Source: Rhodopseudomonas pseudopalustris (GTDB lineage Bacteria > Pseudomonadota > Alphaproteobacteria > Rhizobiales > Xanthobacteraceae). From it: a stretch of 64,000 bases of DNA. Below the pieces are notes generated by a model. It did no database searches. It had not been told where the DNA came from and saw only the letters and a program-made list of their open reading frames with translations. The stretch spans positions 1-64,000 of the forward strand of contig NZ_FODT01000006.1 in assembly GCF_900110435.1 (NCBI RefSeq). The letters are read 5' to 3'. Of this stretch, positions 1 through 9,324 are shown piece by piece (within the stretch, counting starts at the first letter, position 1; every line of letters starts with the position of its first letter). The position numbers were made by a program, and so were the translations under genes.

Positions 1-54
1 ATCGGAGGAGACCCGCCCTGCCTTCACATCCGCGCCTGACGCTGCCGCGTCCAT
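1..54 (-). CDS. Possible start of a gene running off the left edge
   Basis: An open frame of 18 codons starts with ATG at 54 on the minus strand and runs out of the window. A GGGAGG stretch lies just upstream of the ATG, closer than ideal. A good sigma70-like promoter at 119-147 points the same way, which is the main reason to list it. Too little protein is visible to name a function, and the start could be another codon in the same frame. Confidence 0.3.
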   Translation of the reverse strand, partial: MDAAASGADVKAGRVSSD

Positions 55-118
55 CGCCTCCCGCCCCGCGGATCGTGACGATCGCGAAACGCCCCTCTCA
101 TCGGGGCGGGATGCAATG

Positions 119-147
119 GGTATATGATCCTATAGGATTTTTGTCAA
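119..147 (-). promoter_or_regulatory. Sigma70-like promoter with a palindromic spacer
   Basis: On the minus strand TTGACA (142-147) is followed after exactly 17 bases by TATACC (119-124). The spacer holds the perfect 12-base palindrome ATCCTATAGGAT (127-138), placed where a bound repressor would block RNA polymerase. It faces the gene that leaves the left edge. It also lies just beyond the stop of the Crp/Fnr-family gene, whose transcript would read into it. The regulator is unknown. Confidence 0.55.
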
Positions 148-186
148 GAGGTCGCCGCCAGATTTCATGGTGGCCGACCGCGTCCC

Positions 187-867
187 TCACCGCTCCTGAT
201 TGCGGGCGACAGCCGTGAGGCGACCCATGTTCTTGAGCATGATGCGGCCGCGGTGCAGATCGAGGATGCCGTCCTTGCGCCAGCTCTGGAGCTGGCGGTT
301 GACGCTCTCGCGCGCGGCGCCGACGAACACGCCGAGTTGCTCCTGCGAGATGTGCACCTCCGCGCCGAAATCGGCCGCCAGTGCGCACAGCCGACGCGCC
401 AGTCGCACCGGCAGCGGCTGCAGCACCGACTCCTCCATCCGCTCGCTCATCCAGCGTATTCGCTGACACAGCAGCGCAATCAGCTTGACCGCGACGGTCG
501 GCTCGCGTTCGAGATGGCCAAGGAAGTCCTCACGCCGCAGCACGAACAATTCGGTCGGCTCTCCGGCGGTGGCGTCGGCGGTGCGGCTCTGGCCGTCGAG
601 AACCGCGACTTCGCCGAACAGATCGCCGGGGCCGAGGAAATTGAGAGTCAGCCGACTACCATCAGACGCGCCGGTCTCGATCCGGATCTGGCCGCGTCGA
701 ACGCCGAACAGCGCACCGCCCTCGTCGCCCTTCTGGAACAGCATCTCGCCGGCATTGAGCTGTTGGGTGTGGCACAGCCCGGCGATCCGCTGCAGTTCCT
801 CGGAACCGAGATCGGCGAACAACGGATTCATCTTCAGGATCACCGCGAACTCTGCCTGCGTACTCAT
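187..867 (-). CDS. Crp/Fnr-family transcriptional regulator
   Basis: A 226-residue cyclic-nucleotide-binding/helix-turn-helix regulator. An N-terminal effector beta-barrel (about residues 10-130, with a GDLFGEVAVLDG stretch typical of the fold) is followed by a dimer helix and a C-terminal winged helix-turn-helix (about 170-205, ISQEQLGVFVGAARESVNRQ). It lacks the N-terminal Cys cluster of oxygen-sensing Fnr, so the signal may be cAMP, another small molecule, or nothing. I start it at the ATG at 867 because the fold begins there; the frame stays open upstream to 1056 without domain homology. It is transcribed alone and divergently from the AsmA-like gene. The target genes cannot be told from the sequence. 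Confidence 0.9.
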   Translation of the reverse strand: MSTQAEFAVILKMNPLFADLGSEELQRIAGLCHTQQLNAGEMLFQKGDEGGALFGVRRGQIRIETGASDGSRLTLNFLGPGDLFGEVAVLDGQSRTADATAGEPTELFVLRREDFLGHLEREPTVAVKLIALLCQRIRWMSERMEESVLQPLPVRLARRLCALAADFGAEVHISQEQLGVFVGAARESVNRQLQSWRKDGILDLHRGRIMLKNMGRLTAVARNQER

Positions 868-1140
868 CGCGATGATTGCCCCCTGTTTGGCATTGACCCC
901 TTTCTTAGCCGCGCCAAACTCGCAATGGTTCAAACGAAATGTGCCGCGAGTCACAGATCTCTGCAGCTCTTTTGCAGTACTTTGCCGAGCCCGCTGTTCT
1001 GTCCGAGGCTCGCCGCCGGCTCCAAATTGCGATTTGATCGGACCTGATCCGGTCATACAAACCGGTTCTGGGTCTGAACCCGCGATGCGCCGCTGCGCGG
1101 CGGCTCATGCGCCCGTGCCGATTGCGCCTGGAAAGTCGAC

Positions 1141-3090
1141 ATGAAGCCCACCAAGATCGCCGGCATCCTGATTGCGGTGCTGATCGCCGCAGCGGCGCTG
1201 CTGCTCACCATTGGAATTCCGTCGGGCGCCGTGACCTCGGCGATCCAGTCGCGCGTCGAGCGCGACACCGGCTACCGGATCGCGATCGCCGGCGCGAGCA
1301 AAGTGAGCCTGTTTCCGGGCTTCGCCGTCACGCTGAACGACGTCACCGTGCAGAACCCGAACGATCGCAATCCCGACAGCCGTTTCACGATCGGCAACGT
1401 CCGCGCCGAACTGGCGCTCGGCAGCGTGATCGCGGGCAAGCCGCACGTCACCGAACTGACGCTGACAAAGCCGGAACTTCGCGTCCCGCTGATCCGCGAC
1501 CGCAACAATGCGCCGGCCGGCTCCTCATCCGGCGGCAGCGGCAAGACGATCGACGCCGCGATCGATCGCATCACGATCAAGGACGGCGTCGTCGTGATGG
1601 CGAATGCGGCCGATCGCGTCGAGGACCGGATCGACCGCATCAACGCCGAGATCACCATCGATCCGGAGCGCCGCATCCATGCGATCGGCGGTGCGCAGCT
1701 CGCGGGCAAGCCGGCCAAATTCGAGATCAAGGCGGCGCCGCCGGCGGCGGATGCGCAGCCTGTGCCGGTGGATTTCAAGCTCGACGCGCCCGACCTGCTG
1801 AGCTGGCCGCTCGCCGCCAAGGCGGAGGTTCGGCTGCGCGGCGCGCTGCTGCAGATCAACGGCCTGTCCGGCACGCTCGGCGACGGCGCCTTCAACGGCT
1901 GGGCTTCGGCCGATCTCGCCGGCAAACCGCGGCTCAAGCTCGACCTCGATTTCCAGCGGCTCGACCTCGGCAACCCGCGCAAGCCCACCGCGCCCGGCGC
2001 GCCCTGGAGCGATGCGCGATTCGATCTGTCGGGGCTGAACTATGTCGACGCCGAGATCCGGTTGTCGGCGGCCGAGCTCAACCTCGGCGCGGCGCATTTC
2101 GCTCCCGCGTCGATCGACGCCAAGCTCGTGAGCGGCGCGGTCACCGCGCAGTTTGCGCAGATCGGCGTCTATGGCGGCGAGGCGGAGGGGCAGCTCGGCA
2201 TCGACGCGTCGCAGCGCACGCCGACGTTCAGCCTGCGCGGCGATCTCAACGGCGTCCGGGCGCTGCCACTGCTCAGCGGCTTGGCCGAGTTCGACAAGAT
2301 CGACGGCAAGATGCAGGCGAAGCTGGCGCTACGCGCCAGCGGCGACAGCGCACGCGCCATCCTGTCGACGATCGCCGGCACCGCCTTCGTCAACGTCCGC
2401 GACGGCGAAATCCGCGGGCTCAACGTCGCCCGGATGATCCGCAATCTGACCACCACGACGCTGTCCGGCTGGCAGGAGAACGGCGCCGAGGTCACCGACC
2501 TGGCCCAGCTCGGCGCCTCGTTCCGGATCGAGCAGGGCAAGGCCGCGACAGCCGATCTCACGCTCGCCGGCCCGCTGGTGCGGATGACCGGCGCAGGCAC
2601 GATCGATCTCGGCGCCAAGACGCTGTCACTCAAGGTCGAGCCGAAGCTGGTGCTGACCACGCAGGGCCAGAGCGCGGCGGGACAGGCGCCACAGAACGGC
2701 GCGGCCGCCGAGCCGGTCGGCCTCGGCATTCCGGTGGTGATCGAGGGGCCGTGGGCCTCGCCGCGGATATTCCCCGACGCCGCCGGCATCCTCGACAATC
2801 CCGATGCCGCCTATGGGCGACTGAGGGAGATGGGCAAGGGCTTGTTCGGCGCGCTCGGCGGCGGCGGCGCGGCCGGCAGCCCGGGCGCGGACAACCCGCT
2901 CGGCGGGGCGCTCGGCGAGAGCATCGGCCGGCTGATCCAGCAGGGCCTCCAGAGCGGCGCGGCCGCACCCTCCCGCGGCGCGCAGCCGGCCCAGCCGCCC
3001 GCGCAGCAACCCGGCGCGGCGCCCGCGCCCGACCGGCCGGATAGCGACGCGGCCATGAACGCGATCATGAAGCAATTATTCGGCCGCTAA
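1141..3090 (+). CDS. AsmA-family protein
   Basis: A 649-residue AsmA-family protein. An uncleaved N-terminal membrane helix (about residues 5-27, ILIAVLIAAAALLLTIG) anchors a long, beta-rich periplasmic domain. The early stretch with FPGFAVTLNDVTVQN is typical of AsmA N-termini, and the AsmA C-terminal domain follows at about residues 380-560. The last ~80 residues are low-complexity Gly/Ala/Pro/Gln and probably disordered. AsmA-like proteins are thought to shape the envelope by moving phospholipid between membranes or influencing outer-membrane assembly; that role is family knowledge. The gene stands alone, 50 bases from a dispersed palindromic repeat at its 3' end. Confidence 0.88.
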   Translation: MKPTKIAGILIAVLIAAAALLLTIGIPSGAVTSAIQSRVERDTGYRIAIAGASKVSLFPGFAVTLNDVTVQNPNDRNPDSRFTIGNVRAELALGSVIAGKPHVTELTLTKPELRVPLIRDRNNAPAGSSSGGSGKTIDAAIDRITIKDGVVVMANAADRVEDRIDRINAEITIDPERRIHAIGGAQLAGKPAKFEIKAAPPAADAQPVPVDFKLDAPDLLSWPLAAKAEVRLRGALLQINGLSGTLGDGAFNGWASADLAGKPRLKLDLDFQRLDLGNPRKPTAPGAPWSDARFDLSGLNYVDAEIRLSAAELNLGAAHFAPASIDAKLVSGAVTAQFAQIGVYGGEAEGQLGIDASQRTPTFSLRGDLNGVRALPLLSGLAEFDKIDGKMQAKLALRASGDSARAILSTIAGTAFVNVRDGEIRGLNVARMIRNLTTTTLSGWQENGAEVTDLAQLGASFRIEQGKAATADLTLAGPLVRMTGAGTIDLGAKTLSLKVEPKLVLTTQGQSAAGQAPQNGAAAEPVGLGIPVVIEGPWASPRIFPDAAGILDNPDAAYGRLREMGKGLFGALGGGGAAGSPGADNPLGGALGESIGRLIQQGLQSGAAAPSRGAQPAQPPAQQPGAAPAPDRPDSDAAMNAIMKQLFGR

Positions 3091-3093
3091 TTC

Positions 3094-3143
3094 GAGCATG
3101 ATGCCGTCAGAAACCCGGCGTCCAGTTTTCGGGATCATGCGCG
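3094..3143 (-). repeat. Short dispersed palindromic repeat
   Basis: Read on the minus strand it begins GCATGATCCCGAAAACTGG and ends with the near-complement CATCATGC, so the two ends can pair. It resembles an intergenic palindrome common in Bradyrhizobium-type genomes. It lies directly after the AsmA-like stop codon and could act as a transcription terminator or mRNA end. Family membership is from memory. Confidence 0.5.
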
Positions 3144-3343
3144 ATGAGCCGACCCGACCGGCGCCGAGTCCAGCTGCGTCCGTCGGTTCCGAGCGGCCGG
3201 CCGTCCCGCCTTCCCTGCTTTCTGTGATAAGAACGGGCTTGGTCCCGCGCGGCCGGCCGCTGTCCGGCGGATGTCTGCGGCGGGGCCGCGCTTGTCACCA
3301 TCGGCTCCCGCAGCGCGCCTCGGCGCGGCTGCAAAGGATTAGT

Positions 3344-5812
3344 ATGCCCGGCGTCACGACCATCACCCGAGTGCGGCGGCGCGGCCTGTTCGCCAAATAC
3401 GTGACGTCGCTGGTCGGCCTGGTGGTGTTCGTGCTTGCGGTCAACGGCGCGCTGGAAATCTGGTTCAGTTATCGCCAGACCCGCACCGCCCTGATCGGCG
3501 CGATGGCGGAGAAGGCCGAGGCGACGGCGCGGCGGATCGAGCAGGCGATGACCGACCTCGAACGCCAGATCAGCCGGGTGACCCGCGCCAGCGTGCCGAC
3601 GCTGGAGCAGCGCCGCGCCGACTACACCCTGTTGATGCAGCAGGCGCCGGCGATCAGCCAGCTCGTCCTGATCGACGGCCAGGGCCGCGAAGCGCTGCGG
3701 CTGACCCGCGCGACGGGGGCGACCGGCGCCGAGGATGTCGCGCACGATCAGCAACTCGCCCAGACCGCCGACAAGGGCGTGTCGTTCGGCGGCGTCTCGT
3801 TTCGCAACCGGCGGCCCTTCCTGAAGATCGCGGTGGCGCATTCCGGGCGCGAGCCGGCGGCGACCGTGGCCGAGATCGATCTGCAGTTTCTGTCCGTCCT
3901 GGTCGGCGACGCCCAGACCGGCAAGGTCGGCGCCGCCGTTGTGATCGACCCCCAGGGCCGATTGCTGGCGAGTTCGCGCGAGGCCGACACGCTCGGCGAC
4001 GACGTCGCCGGCCTGCGTCAGGTCGCGGCGCTGCTCCGGACGCCGCCGCAGGCGGTGTCGTCGGGGCAGGACGGCGACGGCGAACCCGTGCTGGTGGCGT
4101 CGCGGCAGGTCGCGCGGCTCGGCTGGTTCGTGCTGTTCGAGCAGCCGCGCAGCCAGGCCTTCGCGTCGATCGGCGATCTGCTGCTGCGGATCGCCGGCCT
4201 GATCGCGCTCGGCCTGATCGTCGCGATCGTCGCCAGCATGATCCTGGCGCGGCGGATGCTGGTGCCGATCGACGCGTTGCGGGCCGGCGCCAGCCGGCTC
4301 GGTGACGGCGATTTCGGCCAACGCATCGAGGTCCGCACCGGCGACGAGCTGGAGGACCTGTCCGATCAGTTCAACAACATGGCCGGGCAGTTGCAGGAGA
4401 CCTATGCGGGGCTCGAGAGCAAGGTCGAGGAGCGCACCCGCGATCTCGAGCAATCGATCAATGAGTTGAAAGCGCTCGAGGAGGTCGGCCGCGCCGTCGC
4501 CTCCTCGCTCGATCTCGACGCGGTGCTGCCGACCGTGGCGGCGCGCGCGCTCGAGATCACCCGCGCCGACGCGGTGCTGATCTTCAGCTACGACCCGATG
4601 CGGCGGCGGTTCGATCTCGCCGAGGCCAAGGGCATCGACGCGCCGGCCGGCGGCGCCGCGGCCTATGCGTCGATCGACGCCGACGACAGCGTGCTCGGCG
4701 ACGCGGCGAATTCGGGCCAGCCGATCGCAGTCCCCGATCTGTCCGCCGCGCCGGACCATCCCTTGAAGGAGCTGGCGCTGGCGGCCGGCTTCGCCTCGGT
4801 GCTGGTGGTGCCGCTGCTCGATCAGCACGGCGCGCTCGGCGCGCTGGTGGTGCTGCGGCGGAGCGCCGGCGACTTCCCGGACAATCTGATCGGGCTGATG
4901 CGGACCTTCGCGCATCAGTCGGAACTGGCGATGCGCAACGCCCGGCTGTTCCACGAGGTCGATCAGAAGGGCCGCGAACTCGCCAGCGCCCACGACACCG
5001 TGCAGCAACAGGCGGCCAAGCTGCAGGAGCAGACCGATCAGCTCAAGAACTGGAATCGCTCGCTCGAGGACCGCGTCGAGAAACAGCTCGGCGAGATCGA
5101 GCGGATTCGCCGGCTGGAGCGTTTTCTGGCGCCGCAGGTGGCGCAACTGATCGCCGCCTCCGACGGCCATGATGCGCTGCTCGACAGCCATCGCCGCGAA
5201 GTCACCGTGGTGTTCTGCGACCTGCGCGGCTTTACCGCCTTCACCGAAGCCTCCGAGCCCGAAGAAGCCATGAAGGTGCTGCGCGAGTATCACGCGGCGA
5301 TCGGCGAACTGGTATTTCGCTACGAGGGCACGCTCGACCGTTTTGCGGGCGACGGCGTCATGGTGCTGTTCAACGCGCCGATCGCGCTGCCGGATCATAC
5401 CAGGCGCGCGGTGAAGATGGCGGTGGAAATGCGCGACGCGCTCGATGCGCTGACGGACAAATGGCGTCACCGCGGCCACAGCCTCGGCTTCGGCATCGGC
5501 ATCGCGCTCGGCTACGCCACGATCGGTCAGGTCGGCTTCGAGAAGCGGCTGGAATACGCCGCGATCGGCAGCGTCACCAACCTCGCCTCGCGGCTGTGCG
5601 CGGAGGCGGCGCCGGGACAGATCGTCGTGAGCCAGCGCGCCTATGGGACGGTCGAGAACTGCGCCGAGGCGCGGCCGATCGAGCCGTTGACGCTGAAGGG
5701 CTTCAGCCACCCGATACCGGCTGTGGAAATTCTGCTGTGGCGTGAAACCTCGGACGTCGATGCAGATACCAATGACACGCGAGCCGCAGCAAGCGCCGGC
5801 CGCGCCTCGTGA
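3344..5812 (+). CDS. Membrane adenylate/guanylate cyclase with HAMP and GAF domains
   Basis: An 822-residue class III nucleotide cyclase. Order: membrane helix (about residues 19-43), periplasmic sensor (44-280), second membrane helix (282-306), HAMP linker (to ~360), GAF domain (384-535), coiled coil (540-600) and cyclase domain (616-800). The cyclase has the first metal-binding block FCDLRGFTAF and the second FAGDGVMVLFNAP, so both Asp ligands are present. It should make cAMP or cGMP in response to an outside signal, tuned by a ligand of the GAF domain. The start at 3344 is chosen for the AAAGGA stretch before it and the membrane helix just after; an upstream ATG at 3098 would overlap a repeat. 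A Crp/Fnr-type regulator lies 2.5 kb away, but no direct link is shown. Confidence 0.9.
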   Translation: MPGVTTITRVRRRGLFAKYVTSLVGLVVFVLAVNGALEIWFSYRQTRTALIGAMAEKAEATARRIEQAMTDLERQISRVTRASVPTLEQRRADYTLLMQQAPAISQLVLIDGQGREALRLTRATGATGAEDVAHDQQLAQTADKGVSFGGVSFRNRRPFLKIAVAHSGREPAATVAEIDLQFLSVLVGDAQTGKVGAAVVIDPQGRLLASSREADTLGDDVAGLRQVAALLRTPPQAVSSGQDGDGEPVLVASRQVARLGWFVLFEQPRSQAFASIGDLLLRIAGLIALGLIVAIVASMILARRMLVPIDALRAGASRLGDGDFGQRIEVRTGDELEDLSDQFNNMAGQLQETYAGLESKVEERTRDLEQSINELKALEEVGRAVASSLDLDAVLPTVAARALEITRADAVLIFSYDPMRRRFDLAEAKGIDAPAGGAAAYASIDADDSVLGDAANSGQPIAVPDLSAAPDHPLKELALAAGFASVLVVPLLDQHGALGALVVLRRSAGDFPDNLIGLMRTFAHQSELAMRNARLFHEVDQKGRELASAHDTVQQQAAKLQEQTDQLKNWNRSLEDRVEKQLGEIERIRRLERFLAPQVAQLIAASDGHDALLDSHRREVTVVFCDLRGFTAFTEASEPEEAMKVLREYHAAIGELVFRYEGTLDRFAGDGVMVLFNAPIALPDHTRRAVKMAVEMRDALDALTDKWRHRGHSLGFGIGIALGYATIGQVGFEKRLEYAAIGSVTNLASRLCAEAAPGQIVVSQRAYGTVENCAEARPIEPLTLKGFSHPIPAVEILLWRETSDVDADTNDTRAAASAGRAS

Positions 5813-5961
5813 TCGGCGTTCCGCCGAATTCACGACAGCCCCACAAGGCGACGGCGCTTGGCGCAATTGCCGCGCTTGACTACACTCGCGGGAGCGCCTG
5901 ACGCGACGAGCGGTCGGGGCGGCGCTGCAGGACGACGCGCAACGGGACAGAGGATGCCACG

Positions 5962-6885
5962 ATGAGCCACGATGTCGCGACCGGCCATTCCCGCAGATTG
6001 TTCAGGCGCGGCGCGAGCCTGTTGGCGCTCGGCGCGATCTGCGCGACCGCGCTGCCTGCGCGCGCCGCCGACGAGGCTAACGCCGACGCCGTCAAGGGAC
6101 AGGCGGTCACGGTGCTGAAGGCGACCAAGTCGTGTTTCCCGGCGATCGTCGAAGTCTCCGGCTTCCTGATCCCGCGCGATGAAGTCTCGGTCCGTCCCGA
6201 CCGCCCCGGCGCCAAGGTGACCGAAGTGACGGTCGATGCCGGCGAGATCGTCGCGCAGGGCCAGACGCTGGCGAGGCTCGCCGGGCCCGAGGGCGGCTCC
6301 ACCACGATCCAGGCGCCGGTCGCCGGCCTCGTCTCCAGCTCGACCGCGGTGATCGGAGCGCCGGCCTCGGCCAAGGGGGACGCGCTGTTCACCATCATCG
6401 CGCGCGGCGAATTCGATCTGGTCGGCCAGGTGCCGACCCGCAATCTGGCGCAGCTCGCGACCAACCAATCCGCCGCGGTCAAGATCGTCGGCGTGCCCGA
6501 CGAGATCACCGGCCGGGTGCGGCGCGTGTCGGCGACCGTCGAGCCGAACAGCCAGCTCGGCAACGTGTTTGTCGGAATCAGCTCGACCAAGCGGCTGCTG
6601 TCCAACGCGTCCGGCCGTGCGATGATCAAGACCGGCGAGAGCTGCGGCATCTCGGTGCCGCTGACCGCCGTGCTCTACAGCTCCGCGGGCACCGTCGTGC
6701 AGGTGGTGCGTCGCCAGACGGTCGAGACCAAGCGCGTCGAAATCGGGCTGATGAACGGCGGCAATGTCGAGATCCGCGAGGGCCTGCAGGAGGGCGACGT
6801 TGTGGTCGCCCGCGCCGGCGCGCTGCTACGCGAGGGCGATACGGTGCGGCCGGTGATCGCCGCGGCGCAATCGACCGAGCAATAG
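5962..6885 (+). CDS. HlyD-like periplasmic adaptor (orphan)
   Basis: A 307-residue periplasmic protein of the HlyD/RND membrane-fusion type. It has an Arg-rich, possibly Tat-like signal peptide (about 1-36, with RRLFRRGASLLALGA), a biotinyl-lipoyl-like half-motif around residues 70-130, a beta-barrel region, and a C-terminal domain with EIREGLQEGDVVVARAG typical of efflux adaptors. The usual long alpha-helical hairpin is short or absent. Adaptors normally sit beside an inner-membrane pump gene, but none is nearby; downstream come only a dispersed repeat and an unrelated small gene. It may serve a pump encoded elsewhere. Confidence 0.8.
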   Translation: MSHDVATGHSRRLFRRGASLLALGAICATALPARAADEANADAVKGQAVTVLKATKSCFPAIVEVSGFLIPRDEVSVRPDRPGAKVTEVTVDAGEIVAQGQTLARLAGPEGGSTTIQAPVAGLVSSSTAVIGAPASAKGDALFTIIARGEFDLVGQVPTRNLAQLATNQSAAVKIVGVPDEITGRVRRVSATVEPNSQLGNVFVGISSTKRLLSNASGRAMIKTGESCGISVPLTAVLYSSAGTVVQVVRRQTVETKRVEIGLMNGGNVEIREGLQEGDVVVARAGALLREGDTVRPVIAAAQSTEQ

Positions 6886-6977
6886 CCGGCGGCGTCAGCC
6901 GCCAAGCGACCGGGAGACATCGAACATAGACATCGAACAGCTTGATGACATCGATCCGGCCGACACGCCGCGGACTT

Positions 6978-7075
6978 GAGGCTTCGGTTCCGATTGAATC
7001 AGAACCGAAGCTCCAGTCTGATGTTTTGACGCATTTTCTTGACGCGAACCGGTATCCACTTCGCTCGAAAACGCG
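6978..7075 (-). repeat. Dispersed ~100-base repeat, family A, copy 1
   Basis: Read on the minus strand this matches the element at 19008-19106 along nearly its full length. It starts GCGTTTTCGAGCGAAGTGG, runs through GATACCGGTTCGCGTCAAG, and ends in an inverted repeat in which GAGCTTCGGTTCTGAT pairs with its complement. It is noncoding. The same core occurs many times in related genomes as far as I recall. Confidence 0.8.
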
Positions 7076-7101
7076 ATCGGTGCGGCATGTCTGCCGCGTC
7101 G

Positions 7102-7356
7102 CTATGCGGCGAGGGCCACTGGCTGGCTCGGCGCGTGCTCACGATCGGCGAAGATCGCGTAGTACAGGCAATAGGCCCAGCCGATTCCGGTCCAACCCGC
7201 CAGCAGGTTGCCGAAATATAGCGGCCATTTGTATTCCACGTTTCGGATGAATCCGATCGTCATCGGACTGCAGTACAGCACCGCAGCCACGAGATAGAGC
7301 GCCCAGACGATCGCCGGCATGTTGGCGTCGTAGGGCAATCCGCTGAAAGTAAACAT
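7102..7356 (-). CDS. Small membrane protein, superinfection-immunity (Imm) family
   Basis: An 84-residue protein with two membrane segments (about residues 12-30 and 46-66). The second contains GNLLAGWTGIGWAYCLYY, which fits the signature of the superinfection-immunity family named after phage T4 Imm. In T4, Imm blocks DNA entry of a second phage; the many chromosomal members have mostly unknown roles. A strong ribosome site (GGAGG, six bases before the ATG) supports the start. The gene stands alone between a family A repeat and the lysS 3' end, with no phage genes nearby. The family assignment rests on the short motif. Confidence 0.75.
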   Translation of the reverse strand: MFTFSGLPYDANMPAIVWALYLVAAVLYCSPMTIGFIRNVEYKWPLYFGNLLAGWTGIGWAYCLYYAIFADREHAPSQPVALAA

Positions 7357-7576
7357 GTGAGTCCTCCGCGTTATGGCAGGTGGGCACCGCCTTTCCCCCT
7401 TGGACCGCTACGGTCGCACGGACTGCTCATGAGCTGAGGGATATCGTTGCATGAAGTCTGCGGAGGACGCAGCGCAACAAACTTTGTTCTGGATCAATTG
7501 GTGCAGCGCGACTAACCGCGGCAATTCAACGCGGATACTAACTCACCACCAAGATCGAGCGTGATAACAGGTATCA

Positions 7577-7612
7577 GCGCGCCGTTCACGACTCATATCG
7601 TGAATAGCGCGC
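7577..7612 (-). terminator. Hairpin after lysS
   Basis: An inverted repeat (TTCACGA at 7585-7591 pairing with TCGTGAA at 7598-7604, flanked by GCGCGC on both sides) lies about 35 bases past the lysS stop. No T-run follows, so it may be an mRNA-stabilising hairpin rather than a strict intrinsic terminator. The remaining bases from 7357 to 7645 show no gene. Confidence 0.45.
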
Positions 7613-7645
7613 CGACTCGGGTGAGCTACATTGATCTATTCGCAG

Positions 7646-9283
7646 CTACGCGCTGCGCGCCAGCGCGCCGTCGATCATCGCAACCGCATTGGCGAGGCCG
7701 TAGACCGCGACGAACGAGCCGAAGCGCGGGCCTTTTTCCTGGCCGAGCAGCACCTGGTACAACATATTGAACCAGTCGAGTGAAACGCCCGGCTTGCCGT
7801 CCTTCGCCGCCTTCTTGTGATCAAGGAACGGCTCGCGTCGACCGATCTCGTAGACCACGTCCTGGATCGCTTCCGCGGTGGACTCCGGCGCGAGCTGCGA
7901 CAGCGCATCGCGCAGGTCCTGCAACGCCGCACGCTCGGCGTCGGTCGGATCGCGGAACACCTTGGTCGGCGCCACGAAGTCGCGATAGTAATTGATCGCG
8001 TAGCCGACCATCGCGTCCAGCTTCGGATGCGTCTGCGGCGTCACGCCCGGCCGATAGCGACCGATGAAGCCCCACAGCGTCTCGGCATTCTCGGCGTTCG
8101 ACGACGACACCAGCGTCAGCAGCAGCTGGAACGTCACCGGCATGTCGATCTTCGGCGGCTGACCCGAATGGATGTGCCAGACCGGATTGGCGAGCTGCTG
8201 CTTGGCATCCTGTCGCGCAAAGCCGTCGAGGAACTGCTGGTAGTCGTCGACATTGCGCGGGATCACGTCGAAATACAGCCGCTTCGCCGCCTTCGGCTCG
8301 CGGTACATGAACAGCGCCAGCGATTCCGGCGAAGCGTAGCGCAGCCATTCGTCGATGGTGAGCCCGTTGCCCTTCGACTTCGAGATCTTCTGGCCCTTGT
8401 CGTCGAGGAACAGCTCGTAGTTGAAGCCCTCCGGCGGCAAGCCGCCGATCGCCTGCGCGATCTTGCCGGAGAGCTTGACGGAATCGATCAGATCCTTGCC
8501 GGCCATTTCGTAGTCGACGCCGAGCGCGGTCCAGCGCATCGCCCAGTCCGGCTTCCACTGCAATTTACAATGGCCGCCGGTGACCGGAACGGTGACGCGT
8601 TCGGCAGTCTCGGGATCGTCGTACGACACCGTGCCGGCGGCGACGTCGTGATCGACGATCGGCACCTGCAGCACCACGCCGCTGCGCGGACAAACCGGCA
8701 GGAACGGCGAGTAGCTCGCGGCGCGCTCCTCGCGCAGGCTCGGCAGCATGATCGCCATCACCTTGTCGAGCCGCTGCAGCATCGTGCGCAGCGTCGCGTC
8801 GAACCGGCCGGACTTGTAGTATTCGGTCGCCGAGGCGAATTCGTAGTCGAAGCCGAAGGTGTCGAGGAAGGCCCGCAGCCGCGCATTGTTGTGCGCGCCG
8901 AACGACGAGTGGGTGCCGAACGGATCCGGCACGCTGGTCAGCGACTTGCCGAGATGCTGCGCCAGCATCTCCTTGTTCGGTACGTTGTCCGGCACCTTGC
9001 GCAGGCCGTCCATGTCGTCGGAAAAGGCGAGCAGCTTGGTCTTGATCTTGTCGTCGGTCAGCACCCGGAAGGCATGGCGCACCATGGTGGTGCGGGCGAC
9101 CTCGCCGAAGGTGCCGATATGCGGCAGGCCGGACGGACCGTAACCGGTCTCGAACAGCACCTCGTCCTTGGGCTGCTTCTTCAGACGATTGACGATCGCG
9201 CGCGCCTGCTCGAACGGCCAGGCGTTGGATTGTTCGGCGAGCGTGCGCAGGTCGGCCGCGCTGGGAAGATCGGTCGTGGTCAT
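7646..9283 (-). CDS. lysS: Lysyl-tRNA synthetase, class I
   Basis: A 545-residue class I lysyl-tRNA synthetase (LysK type), the form used by many alphaproteobacteria and archaea in place of the class II enzyme. The HIGH-type motif appears in [13 protein letters not shown] near residue 50 and the KMSKS-type motif in [11 protein letters not shown] near residue 285. The rest is the helical anticodon-binding region. It attaches lysine to its tRNA in the cytoplasm and is presumably essential. Two adjacent ATG codons (9286 and 9283) follow GGAG; I choose the second because its spacing is better. The frame stays open upstream without homology and overlaps the neighbouring binding-protein gene. Confidence 0.95.
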   Translation of the reverse strand: MTTTDLPSAADLRTLAEQSNAWPFEQARAIVNRLKKQPKDEVLFETGYGPSGLPHIGTFGEVARTTMVRHAFRVLTDDKIKTKLLAFSDDMDGLRKVPDNVPNKEMLAQHLGKSLTSVPDPFGTHSSFGAHNNARLRAFLDTFGFDYEFASATEYYKSGRFDATLRTMLQRLDKVMAIMLPSLREERAASYSPFLPVCPRSGVVLQVPIVDHDVAAGTVSYDDPETAERVTVPVTGGHCKLQWKPDWAMRWTALGVDYEMAGKDLIDSVKLSGKIAQAIGGLPPEGFNYELFLDDKGQKISKSKGNGLTIDEWLRYASPESLALFMYREPKAAKRLYFDVIPRNVDDYQQFLDGFARQDAKQQLANPVWHIHSGQPPKIDMPVTFQLLLTLVSSSNAENAETLWGFIGRYRPGVTPQTHPKLDAMVGYAINYYRDFVAPTKVFRDPTDAERAALQDLRDALSQLAPESTAEAIQDVVYEIGRREPFLDHKKAAKDGKPGVSLDWFNMLYQVLLGQEKGPRFGSFVAVYGLANAVAMIDGALARSA

Positions 9284-9324
9284 CATTGTCTCCAACCGCC
9301 GAGAAGGCGGGTCTTGCAAAGCTG

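Noticed and set aside
187-867. Assignment of the first regulator as Fnr or FixK that would bind the nifJ box
   Set aside because: It lacks an Fnr-type Cys cluster and sits 52 kb away; nothing connects it to that site.
3107-5866. A 900-codon open frame opposite the cyclase gene
   Set aside because: High GC leaves long antisense frames open; the protein is Arg/Gly/Ala-rich without domains, while the plus strand encodes a clear multi-domain cyclase.
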